From: Streptomyces klenkii
GTDB lineage: Bacteria; Actinomycetota; Actinomycetes; Streptomycetales; Streptomycetaceae
DNA length: 64,000 nt
NCBI RefSeq assembly: GCF_003626645.1
Contig: NZ_RBAM01000005.1
Location: forward strand, 518,378 to 582,377
Reading direction: 5' to 3'
The position numbers were made by a program, and so were the translations under genes. Below are positions 27,844-34,938 of this stretch, in pieces (position 1 is the first letter of the stretch; the number at the start of each line of letters is the position of its first letter). Below the pieces are notes generated by a model. That model was not told where the DNA came from. It saw only the letters and a program-made list of their open reading frames with translations, and ran no database searches.

Positions 27844-28683
27844 TCACGTACCGGAGGACTGCACCCGTCCGAGGAGCGCCGCGTCCGCCTCGCCGAGCTC
27901 GATCCGGAACTCTCGCGCCAGCAACCGCACCAACTCCGCCGCGCGCACCTCCCGTTGCTCCTCCGGACCGTCCGGCCTGGCGGTGACGAGCATGGAGCCC
28001 ACCAGACTCCGCCGTATGCCGGGCTCCGTCTGCTGTACCACCACGCGCGAGACGAAGGGTGAGTGCGGATGCGTGGAGATGTAGTGGTTCATGACGGCGT
28101 AGTCGACCGGAACGCGCTCCTCCGGGCCGAAGGCGTACAGGTCGAACCAGCCCTCCGGATGGAGCGAACGGAGCACCTGCACGCCCTCCCGCTCCCGCTC
28201 GATGCCGAACGTCCAGCCACCCTGCTGCTCCTGCACCCGCGCCCCGTCAGGGAACGGCAGGGGCTCCAGCAGCCCCTCCCCACCGAACCCGACGTCGCAC
28301 AGCCACTGCTCGCCGCCCGCCTCGGCCTTCAGTGCCATATGGGTGACCGGGCGCAGCTTTTCGCTGCCCATTCTGATGCGCGCGCCGATACCCGTGAAGG
28401 AGAATCCGATGCGCTCCAGAACCGCCGCGAAGAGCAGGTTCTGCTCGTAGCAATAGCCTCCGCGGCGCTGCGCCACCATCTTGTCCTGAAGCGACTTGAC
28501 GTCCAGGAGGATCGGCCGGCCCAGCAGGATTTCCAGGTTCTCGAAGGGGAAGGCGGCCACATGGCCGCGGTGCACCGCCCTGAGCGTCTCGACGTCGGGC
28601 CGCACCGGCCCTTCCATGCCGATGCGCGCCAGATACGCGCCCAGGTCCAGGTCCGCGCCACCCCATGTGAAATCGCCCGTCAT
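27844..28683 (-). CDS. Arylamine N-acetyltransferase
   Basis: This 279-residue enzyme moves acetyl groups from acetyl-CoA to arylamines or hydrazines. The catalytic triad is visible: Cys78 in RGGYCYEQN, His115 in PVTHMAL and Asp130 in WLCDVGFGG. Length is normal for the family. In actinomycetes such enzymes sometimes act in amide synthesis for natural products, but no such genes surround it. The ATG at 28683 opens a two-gene run with the DUF4937 gene. Confidence 0.93.
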   Translation of the reverse strand: MTGDFTWGGADLDLGAYLARIGMEGPVRPDVETLRAVHRGHVAAFPFENLEILLGRPILLDVKSLQDKMVAQRRGGYCYEQNLLFAAVLERIGFSFTGIGARIRMGSEKLRPVTHMALKAEAGGEQWLCDVGFGGEGLLEPLPFPDGARVQEQQGGWTFGIEREREGVQVLRSLHPEGWFDLYAFGPEERVPVDYAVMNHYISTHPHSPFVSRVVVQQTEPGIRRSLVGSMLVTARPDGPEEQREVRAAELVRLLAREFRIELGEADAALLGRVQSSGT

Positions 28684-28752
28684 TACTGCTGCCCTCTCCC
28701 CTTCGGCCGGTCACCCGACAGTATTCCCTCCCGCCGCGGGGCCGCCCGCCGG

Positions 28753-29325
28753 CTATCGCTGGGCAACACCGGCCGCCTTCAGCACTGCCGAGGCGGCTTC
28801 CCGTGCGCTGCGTGCGGGGGCCGGGGTGCCGGTGATCGCCGCCGTGGTGATCGCACCATCGGCCAGGACGGCCAGTTGTTCCGCTACGGGCCCGGGTTCC
28901 GCGGCTCCTGCGTCACGTACGAGTCCGTGCAGATAGCGCAGCACTTCGGCTTTGTGGTCCCTTACGGCTCCGGCCACGGCCGGGGAGGCCGTGCCGAGTT
29001 CGCCGTAGGCATTGATGAACGCGCAGCCCCGGAAGTCCGGTTCGGCGAACCATTCCTCCAGCCAGTCGAATACGGCGAGGGGGCGCTCCGCCGCTGACGG
29101 GCGCTCGGCGACGTACGCGGCGAGCGCGCCCCGCCAGCGCCCGTCACGGCGCCGCAGATAGGCCTCCACCAGCACGTCCTTCGACGGGAAGCGCTGGTAG
29201 AGGCGCTTGAGCGAGACCCCGGACGCCGTACGGATGCGGTCCATCCCGACCGCCTGGACGCCGTGCTCGTAGAAGAGGGACTCCGCGGCGTCGAGCAGGC
29301 GTCCGTCGGCTTCGGTGGTGTCCAT
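28753..29325 (-). CDS. TetR-family transcriptional regulator
   Basis: This 190-residue repressor-type protein has the N-terminal DNA-binding region ADGRLLDAAESLFYEHGVQAV followed by SGVSLKRLYQRFPSKDVLVE. The C-terminal ligand domain is all-helical. Two perfect palindromes lie between it and the divergent NTF2-like gene and are the obvious operators, giving autorepression and control of the neighbour. The ligand is unknown. Confidence 0.92.
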   Translation of the reverse strand: MDTTEADGRLLDAAESLFYEHGVQAVGMDRIRTASGVSLKRLYQRFPSKDVLVEAYLRRRDGRWRGALAAYVAERPSAAERPLAVFDWLEEWFAEPDFRGCAFINAYGELGTASPAVAGAVRDHKAEVLRYLHGLVRDAGAAEPGPVAEQLAVLADGAITTAAITGTPAPARSAREAASAVLKAAGVAQR

Positions 29326-29346
29326 GGCCCCTCCCGGGCTGGCGCG

Positions 29347-29362
29347 GAGAACGATCGTTCTC
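29347..29362. promoter_or_regulatory. TetR operator 1
   Basis: The perfect 16-base palindrome GAGAACGATCGTTCTC lies 22 bases upstream of the TetR gene start. An identical copy lies 35 bases away. The perfect symmetry and duplicate copies in a divergent spacer strongly suggest sites for the adjacent TetR protein. Confidence 0.85.
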
Positions 29363-29381
29363 TAGGCTACACACGAAACGA

Positions 29382-29397
29382 GAGAACGATCGTTCTC
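29382..29397. promoter_or_regulatory. TetR operator 2
   Basis: A second identical copy of GAGAACGATCGTTCTC lies 31 bases upstream of the NTF2-like start, so one operator sits near each divergent gene. Confidence 0.85.
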
Positions 29398-29427
29398 CAT
29401 CATTTCCCACGTGCGGAAGGGCATGCC

Positions 29428-29844
29428 ATGACTCAGCGCCCACCCCTGCCCCCCTTCGACGAATCCTCCGCCCGCGCCAAGGTGCAGGCCGCCGAGGACA
29501 CCTGGAACAGCCGCGATCCCGAACGGGTCGCCCTCGCCTACACCGAGGACTGCGTCTGGCGGAACCGGCACGAATCCATCACCGGCCGCGACGCGATACG
29601 GGCCTTCCTGCGGCGCAAATGGGAGAAGGAGCTGGACTACCGGCTGCGCAAGGAGCTCTGGTCGTGGTCCGGCAACCGGATCTCGGTGTGCTTCCGGTAC
29701 GAGTGGCACGACGCCGGCGGCCAGTGGTGGCGCAGCTACGGGAACGAGCAGTGGGAATTCGCCCCGGACGGCCTGATGCGACGGCGCGAGGCCAGCATCA
29801 ATGACGTGCCGATCACCGAGGCGGAAAGGGAGTTGACTCCCTGA
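29428..29844 (+). CDS. Nuclear transport factor 2-like protein (DUF1348 family)
   Basis: This 138-residue protein has the DUF1348 pattern: AAEDTWNSRDPERVALAYTE, then VWRNRHESITGRDAIRAFL and YGNEQWEFAPDGLM. It has a cone-shaped NTF2 fold and may bind or process a small molecule. The ATG at 29428 follows GGAAGG. It is divergent from the TetR gene and very probably its target, which suggests that it deals with the TetR ligand. Confidence 0.88.
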   Translation: MTQRPPLPPFDESSARAKVQAAEDTWNSRDPERVALAYTEDCVWRNRHESITGRDAIRAFLRRKWEKELDYRLRKELWSWSGNRISVCFRYEWHDAGGQWWRSYGNEQWEFAPDGLMRRREASINDVPITEAERELTP

Positions 29845-29900
29845 GCGTGAAACCCGGGCGTGAAAACCCGGATGTGAAAACCCAGGCGTAGAAACCCGGG
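29845..29900. repeat. Four 14-bp tandem repeats
   Basis: Four units close to CGTGAAAACCCGGG repeat end to end directly after the stop codon of the NTF2-like gene and before a strong terminator hairpin. Confidence 0.85.
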
Positions 29901-29909
29901 CACGCAAAA

Positions 29910-29950
29910 GGGCGGCGCCCCGGAGGAGTACATCCTCCGGGGCGCCGCCC
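29910..29950. terminator. Bidirectional terminator, NTF2-like gene / nrdJ
   Basis: Perfect 18-base arms (29910-29927 and 29933-29950) with loop GTACA lie 12 bases past the nrdJ stop and downstream of the convergent NTF2-like gene. Confidence 0.9.
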
Positions 29951-29962
29951 TCGTCACATCGA

Positions 29963-32833
29963 TCAGCTGCAACCGCTGGTCGAGCCGCAGCCCTCGCACA
30001 GGTAGCAGCTGCCCGCGCGGCGCATCTTCGTGCCGCAGGAGAAGCACAGCGGTGCGTCAGCGTTCAGCCCCAGCTGCATCTCCACCAGCTCGGTGGAGTT
30101 GTGGGCCTGCTTGGGGGCCGGAACCGCGGCGGGCCGGGCCGAGACCTCGGGCTTCGAGGGCTGGACGTGACGCGGCGCGGACTGGGCGAGGCCCTCCACG
30201 TCGACATCCTCGTCGGTCGGCTCGTACGAGCCGGTGTCCAGGTGACGCTGGCGCTCCTCGGCGGAGTGGATGCCGAGGGCCGAGCGGGTCTCGAAGGGCA
30301 GGAAGTCCAGCGCCAGGCGGCGGAAGATGTAGTCGACGATCGACTGCGCCATCCGCACGTCCGGGTCGTCCGTCATGCCGGCCGGCTCGAAGCGCATGTT
30401 GGTGAACTTCGAGACGTACGTCTCCAGCGGCACGCCGTACTGGAGGCCGACCGAGACGGCGATGGAGAAGGCGTCCATCATGCCCGCGAGGGTCGAGCCC
30501 TGCTTGGACATCTTCAGGAAGACCTCGCCGAGACCGTCGTCCGGGTAGGAGTTGGCGGTCATGTAGCCCTCGGCGCCGCCCACCGTGAAGGAGGTGGTGA
30601 TGCCCGGGCGGCCCTTGGGGAGGCGCTTGCGGACGGGGCGGTACTCGACGACCTTCTCCGCGGCGGGGGCGGCGGCCTCGGGGGCCTTGGCCTCCTCCTT
30701 CTTCTTGGCGGAGAGCGGCTGGCCGACCTTGCAGTTGTCGCGGTAGATCGCGAGGGCCTTCAGGCCGAGCTTCCAGCCCTCGTAGTAGACCTCCTCGACC
30801 TCCTCGACGGTGGCCGACTCCGGCAGGTTGACCGTCTTGGAGATGGCGCCGGAGAGGAACGGCTGGGCGGCGGCCATCATGCGCACGTGGCCCATGGCGG
30901 AGATCGCGCGCTCGCCCATGGCGCAGTCGAAGACCTCGTAGTGCTCGGGCTTCAGGCCCGGGGCGTCGATCACATTGCCGTGCTCGGCGATGTGGGCGAC
31001 GACCGCCTCGATCTGCTCCGGCTGGTAGCCCAGGCGCTTGAGCGCCTTCGGCACCGTGTTGTTGACGATCTGCATCGAGCCGCCGCCGACGAGCTTCTTG
31101 AACTTGACCAGGGCCAGGTCCGGCTCGACGCCCGTGGTGTCGCAGTCCATCATCAGGCCGATGGTGCCGGTGGGCGCCAGCACGGAGGCCTGGGCGTTGC
31201 GGAAGCCGTCCTTCTCGCCGAGGCGGAGCACGTCCTGCCAGGCCTCGGTCGCGGCGGCCCAGACCGGGGTGTCCAGGTCGTCCATGCGCTTGGCCGTGGC
31301 GTTGGCGTCGGAGTGCTGCTTCATGACGCGCTTGTGGGCGTCGGCGTTGCGGGCGTAGCCGTCGTACGGGCCGACGACCGCGGCCAGCTCGGCGGAGCGC
31401 TTGTACGAGGTGCCGGTCATCAGGGAGGTGATGGCACCGGCGAGGGCGCGGCCGCCGTCGCTGTCGTACGCGTGGCCGGTGGCCATCAGCAGGGCGCCGA
31501 GGTTGGCGTAGCCGATGCCCAGCTGGCGGAAGGCGCGGGTGGTCTCGCCGATCTTCTCGGTCGGGAAGTCGGCGAAGCAGATGGAGATGTCCATCGCCGT
31601 GATGACCAGCTCGACGACCTTGGCGAAGCGCTCGGCGTCGAACGACTGGTTGCCCGCGTCGTCGGCGCGGAGGAACTTCATGAGGTTGAGGGAGGCGAGG
31701 TTGCACGAGGAGTTGTCCAGGTGCATGTACTCGCTGCACGGGTTGGACGCGGTGATCCGGCCCGACTCCGGCGAGGTGTGCCAGTGGTTGATCGTGTCGT
31801 CGTACTGGATGCCCGGGTCGGCGCAGGCCCACGCGGCCTCGGCCATCTTGCGGAAGAGGCCCTTGGCGTCGATCTCCTCGATGACCTCACCGGTCATCCG
31901 GGCGCGCAGCCCGAACTTCGAGCCGGTCTCGACGGCCTTCATGAACTCGTCGTTGACGCGGACGGAGTTGTTGGCGTTCTGGTACTGGACGGAGGTGATG
32001 TCATCGCCGCCCAGGTCCATGTCGAAGCCGGCGTCGCGCAGGGCGCGGACCTTCTCCTCCTCCTTCACCTTGGTCTCGATGAAGGCCTCGACGTCGGGGT
32101 GGTCGACGTCGAGGACGACCATCTTGGCCGCACGGCGCGTGGCACCGCCGGACTTGATCGTTCCTGCGGAGGCGTCGGCGCCGCGCATGAAGGAGACCGG
32201 GCCGGAGGCGTTGCCGCCGGAGGAGAGCAGCTCCTTGGAGGAGCGGATGCGGGAGAGGTTCAGGCCGGCGCCCGAGCCGCCCTTGAAGATCATCCCCTCT
32301 TCCTTGTACCAGTCGAGGATCGACTCCATGGAGTCGTCGACGGAGAGGATGAAGCAGGCGGAGACCTGCTGCGGCTGCTTGGTGCCGACGTTGAACCAGA
32401 CCGGGGAGTTGAAGCTGAAGACCTGGTGCAGCAGGGCGTAGGTCAGCTCGTGCTCGAAGATCTCGGCGTCCGCCGGGGAGGCGAAGTAGCCGTGCTGCTC
32501 GCCCGCCTTGCGGTAGGTCAGCACGACGCGGTCGATGAGCTGGCGGAGGCTGGACTCGCGCTCGGGCGAACCCGTGGCGCCGCGGAAGTACTTGCTCGTG
32601 ACGATGTTGACCGCGTTCACCGACCAGAAGTCGGGGAACTCCACGCCGCGCTGCTCGAAGTTGATCGAGCCGTCGCGCCAGTTGGTCATGACGACGTCAC
32701 GGCGCTCCCACACGACCTCGTCGTACGGGTGGACACCGGGGGTGGTGTGGATGCGTTCGATGCGCAGACCCTTGCCGCCCTTGTTCCCCTTGGAACGGGA
32801 ACCTCGTGCCGGGCCGCTCGTCGTCTCGGTCAT
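29963..32833 (-). CDS. nrdJ: Vitamin B12-dependent ribonucleotide reductase (class II)
   Basis: This 956-residue enzyme reduces ribonucleotides to deoxyribonucleotides using adenosylcobalamin. Visible motifs include VFSFNSPVWFNVG, SACFILSVDDSMESILDW with the first redox cysteine, the radical-site region SNPCSEYMHLDNSSCNLASL, and PTGTIGLMMDCDTTGVEPD. The C-terminal cysteine-rich tail (CFSCGTKM, then CYLCEGCG) is typical of the actinobacterial form. The ATG at 32833 follows GAGGGAGG. It is the second gene of the nrdR-nrdJ operon, as in S. coelicolor. Confidence 0.97.
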   Translation of the reverse strand: MTETTSGPARGSRSKGNKGGKGLRIERIHTTPGVHPYDEVVWERRDVVMTNWRDGSINFEQRGVEFPDFWSVNAVNIVTSKYFRGATGSPERESSLRQLIDRVVLTYRKAGEQHGYFASPADAEIFEHELTYALLHQVFSFNSPVWFNVGTKQPQQVSACFILSVDDSMESILDWYKEEGMIFKGGSGAGLNLSRIRSSKELLSSGGNASGPVSFMRGADASAGTIKSGGATRRAAKMVVLDVDHPDVEAFIETKVKEEEKVRALRDAGFDMDLGGDDITSVQYQNANNSVRVNDEFMKAVETGSKFGLRARMTGEVIEEIDAKGLFRKMAEAAWACADPGIQYDDTINHWHTSPESGRITASNPCSEYMHLDNSSCNLASLNLMKFLRADDAGNQSFDAERFAKVVELVITAMDISICFADFPTEKIGETTRAFRQLGIGYANLGALLMATGHAYDSDGGRALAGAITSLMTGTSYKRSAELAAVVGPYDGYARNADAHKRVMKQHSDANATAKRMDDLDTPVWAAATEAWQDVLRLGEKDGFRNAQASVLAPTGTIGLMMDCDTTGVEPDLALVKFKKLVGGGSMQIVNNTVPKALKRLGYQPEQIEAVVAHIAEHGNVIDAPGLKPEHYEVFDCAMGERAISAMGHVRMMAAAQPFLSGAISKTVNLPESATVEEVEEVYYEGWKLGLKALAIYRDNCKVGQPLSAKKKEEAKAPEAAAPAAEKVVEYRPVRKRLPKGRPGITTSFTVGGAEGYMTANSYPDDGLGEVFLKMSKQGSTLAGMMDAFSIAVSVGLQYGVPLETYVSKFTNMRFEPAGMTDDPDVRMAQSIVDYIFRRLALDFLPFETRSALGIHSAEERQRHLDTGSYEPTDEDVDVEGLAQSAPRHVQPSKPEVSARPAAVPAPKQAHNSTELVEMQLGLNADAPLCFSCGTKMRRAGSCYLCEGCGSTSGCS

Positions 32834-32946
32834 GCCGCCTCCCTCTACGGGCAAAACGCCCTAATGCGCCTATTTCTTCCGTGGCGCGCTATGTCTGTTC
32901 TTCGCCCGGGCGCGCGGCGCACCGGGCAGGTCTGTGGTGGCCGCGG

Positions 32947-33477
32947 CTACTCGGCGGCCGTGGCGGGCGCGGGAACCTGGAGGCCCCCGTCGCCTTCGCC
33001 GGCACCTTCGCCATCGCCGGCGGTCGCGGCGGAGCGGTGCTCGCGGAGCTCCGCGACGGCGGCCTCGAAGTCCTCGAGCGAGTCGAACGCCTGGTACACG
33101 GACGCGAACCGCAGATACGCGACGAGGTCGAGATCCCGGAGGGGGCCGAGTATGGCGAGACCCACGTCATGGGTGGAGAGCTCGGCGCTGCCGGTGGCGC
33201 GCACCGCCTCCTCGACCCGCTGGCCGAGCTGGGCCAGGGCGTCCTCGGTGACCGGGCGGCCCTGGCACGCCTTGCGCACGCCGGAGATGACCTTGGTGCG
33301 GCTGAAGGGCTCGGTGACCCCGCTCCGCTTGATCACCATCAGCGACGCGGTCTCCACGGTCGTGAAACGACGGGAGCAGTCGGGGCACTGGCGCCGGCGC
33401 CGGATCGAGCAGCCGTCATCGGTGGTCCGGCTGTCGACGACGCGGCTGTCGGGGTGCCTGCAGAAGGGGCAGTGCAT
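32947..33477 (-). CDS. nrdR: Transcriptional repressor NrdR
   Basis: This 176-residue repressor of ribonucleotide reductase genes senses (d)ATP. The zinc ribbon uses Cys3, Cys6, Cys31 and Cys34 (MHCPFC and QCPDC). An ATP-cone follows, with VIKRSGVTEPFSRTKVISGV. The C-terminal 30 residues are a Gly/Glu/Ala-rich tail. The ATG at 33477 follows GGAGAG. Two NrdR-box-like palindromes lie 136-182 bases upstream, consistent with autoregulation of the nrdR-nrdJ operon. Confidence 0.97.
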   Translation of the reverse strand: MHCPFCRHPDSRVVDSRTTDDGCSIRRRRQCPDCSRRFTTVETASLMVIKRSGVTEPFSRTKVISGVRKACQGRPVTEDALAQLGQRVEEAVRATGSAELSTHDVGLAILGPLRDLDLVAYLRFASVYQAFDSLEDFEAAVAELREHRSAATAGDGEGAGEGDGGLQVPAPATAAE

Positions 33478-33612
33478 GGCTCTCCACCCTCCTCACCCTC
33501 GTAGGACTGTGCACGATCTTCAGCCTCGGCGGACCCTCGATCGGGGCCCTTGCGAAGCAGCCCCCAGCATAGGCGATGACGGCACCCGCAAATGACCGGC
33601 AACGCCTCTCGA

Positions 33613-33625
33613 CCACAACCTGTGG
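33613..33625. promoter_or_regulatory. Putative NrdR box 1
   Basis: CCACAACCTGTGG is a palindrome with five-base arms. Together with a second site starting 32 bases further on, it has the about three-helical-turn spacing typical of tandem NrdR boxes. Confidence 0.6.
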
Positions 33626-33644
33626 GCGGCCGCCGCCAATCAAA

Positions 33645-33659
33645 CCACTAGATCTGGTG
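33645..33659. promoter_or_regulatory. Putative NrdR box 2
   Basis: CCACTAGATCTGGTG resembles the NrdR consensus (ACACWWTATMTWGTGT) more closely than box 1. It starts 32 bases from box 1, on the same helix face. Confidence 0.65.
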
Positions 33660-33937
33660 CCGTGCGGTGAACCGCGCCGGACGCGTGTCGCGGCCGCGAA
33701 GACCGCTCACGAGCCTACGCGAGCCGCCCCGGCCGCAGGGGCACGGGGGCTTTGATGACACACTGGAGCCGTCCCGCGGAGGGCTCCGGTCCGGTCCGGC
33801 CGGGCCTGCGCGGAACCCGTGGGGTCCCGGCACCCGCCCGGTGCGCTACGCACCGAAGGGTACCGTAATAGTCCGAATTGATCTTCAGCCGTACACCCTC
33901 AAGCTTGATCACGTCAGGCAAACTTCGATATTTCACT

Positions 33938-33951
33938 CGAACGTGTGTTTG
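33938..33951. promoter_or_regulatory. SOS (LexA) box upstream of lexA
   Basis: CGAACGTGTGTTTG matches the Gram-positive/actinobacterial LexA box CGAACN4GTTCG at all but one position. It lies 63-77 bases upstream of the lexA start, consistent with autoregulation. Confidence 0.85.
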
Positions 33952-34014
33952 GCGCAACCTTTCGAAAGCAACTACCGTTGTCCAGCTAGGGAGAACATCT
34001 CGAGAGGGGCCGAC

Positions 34015-34800
34015 GTGACCACCACCGCAGACAGCGCCACAATCACCGCCCAGGACCGCTCCCAGAACCGACTCGACCAGGCACACCCGATGAATGACGC
34101 AGCCATGAGCTCCGAGGGGCAGAAGCCCGCTCGGGCCCTCCCGGGGCGACCTCCGGGCATCCGGGCCGACAGCTCGGGCCTCACCGACCGCCAGCGGCGG
34201 GTCATCGAAGTGATCCGGGATTCCGTCCAGCGCCGGGGCTACCCACCCTCCATGCGGGAGATCGGCCAGGCGGTCGGGCTGTCGAGCACGTCCTCGGTGG
34301 CGCACCAGCTCATGGCGCTGGAGCGCAAGGGCTTCCTGCGCCGGGATCCGCACCGCCCCCGCGCCTACGAGGTGCGCGGCTCGGACCAGCCCAGCTCGCA
34401 GCCCACGGACACCACCGGCAAGCCCGCCGCGTCCTACGTGCCGCTGGTCGGCCGGATCGCCGCGGGCGGTCCGATCCTGGCCGAGGAGTCCGTCGAGGAC
34501 GTCTTCCCGCTCCCCCGCCAACTGGTGGGTGACGGCGAGCTGTTCGTCCTGAAGGTAGTCGGCGACTCCATGATCGAGGCCGCCATCTGCGACGGCGACT
34601 GGGTGACGGTCCGCCGCCAGCCCGTCGCGGAGAACGGCGACATCGTGGCCGCGATGCTCGACGGAGAGGCCACGGTCAAGCGCTTCAAGCGCGAGGACGG
34701 CCATGTGTGGCTGCTGCCGCACAACGCCGCCTACCAGCCCATCCCGGGCGATGAGGCCACCATCCTCGGCAAGGTCGTGGCGGTGCTGCGCCGCGTCTGA
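34015..34800 (+). CDS. lexA: SOS-response repressor LexA
   Basis: This 261-residue repressor silences DNA-damage genes until RecA-stimulated self-cleavage. The N-terminal winged helix contains SMREIGQAVGLSSTSSVAHQ. The cleavage site is Ala150-Gly151 (RIAAGGPILAEE), with catalytic Ser185 (VVGDSMIEAA) and Lys222 (ATVKRF), all intact. I choose the GTG at 34015 because GAGAGGGG lies five bases upstream. An N-terminal extension of about 55 residues is longer than in E. coli LexA, as usual in Streptomyces. Confidence 0.96.
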   Translation: MTTTADSATITAQDRSQNRLDQAHPMNDAAMSSEGQKPARALPGRPPGIRADSSGLTDRQRRVIEVIRDSVQRRGYPPSMREIGQAVGLSSTSSVAHQLMALERKGFLRRDPHRPRAYEVRGSDQPSSQPTDTTGKPAASYVPLVGRIAAGGPILAEESVEDVFPLPRQLVGDGELFVLKVVGDSMIEAAICDGDWVTVRRQPVAENGDIVAAMLDGEATVKRFKREDGHVWLLPHNAAYQPIPGDEATILGKVVAVLRRV

Positions 34801-34820
34801 AGGTGCGGGCCGCAAGGCCG

Positions 34821-34857
34821 GGCCCCGGAACCACCTGCGCCGGTTCCGGGGCTCTTT
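34821..34857 (+). terminator. lexA terminator
   Basis: An 11-base perfect stem (GCCCCGGAACC / GGTTCCGGGGC) is followed by TCTTTT, a rare U-tract in this high-GC genome. It starts about 20 bases past the lexA stop. Confidence 0.85.
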
Positions 34858-34938
34858 TACGTCCGGCAGCCCTTCTTACGTCCAGGGGCCCTGTCCAGGA
34901 GTCCTGCCCAGGGGCCCTCTGTACGTCGAGCTCTACGT

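Larger units (their letters stand above)
33478..34014. promoter_or_regulatory. Divergent regulatory region, nrdR / lexA
   Basis: This 537-base spacer contains no convincing gene. It carries two NrdR-box-like sites on the nrdR side and one SOS box on the lexA side, listed separately. The middle (33660-33880) shows no further strong structure. Confidence 0.7.

Noticed and set aside
30101..33595. 1,164-residue plus-strand frame across nrdJ and nrdR
   Set aside because: nrdJ and nrdR on the minus strand account for the region with clear motifs. The long frame is a codon-bias artefact.
33478..33660. B12 riboswitch upstream of nrdR-nrdJ
   Set aside because: No B12-box-like sequence (GCCACTG) is seen. 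The cobalamin riboswitch of Streptomyces precedes the class I nrdAB operon, not this one.
33938..33951. Further SOS boxes for the DinG-like and RecQ-like helicases
   Set aside because: Their upstream regions show no CGAAC-N4-GTTCG match, so I do not place them in the SOS regulon.
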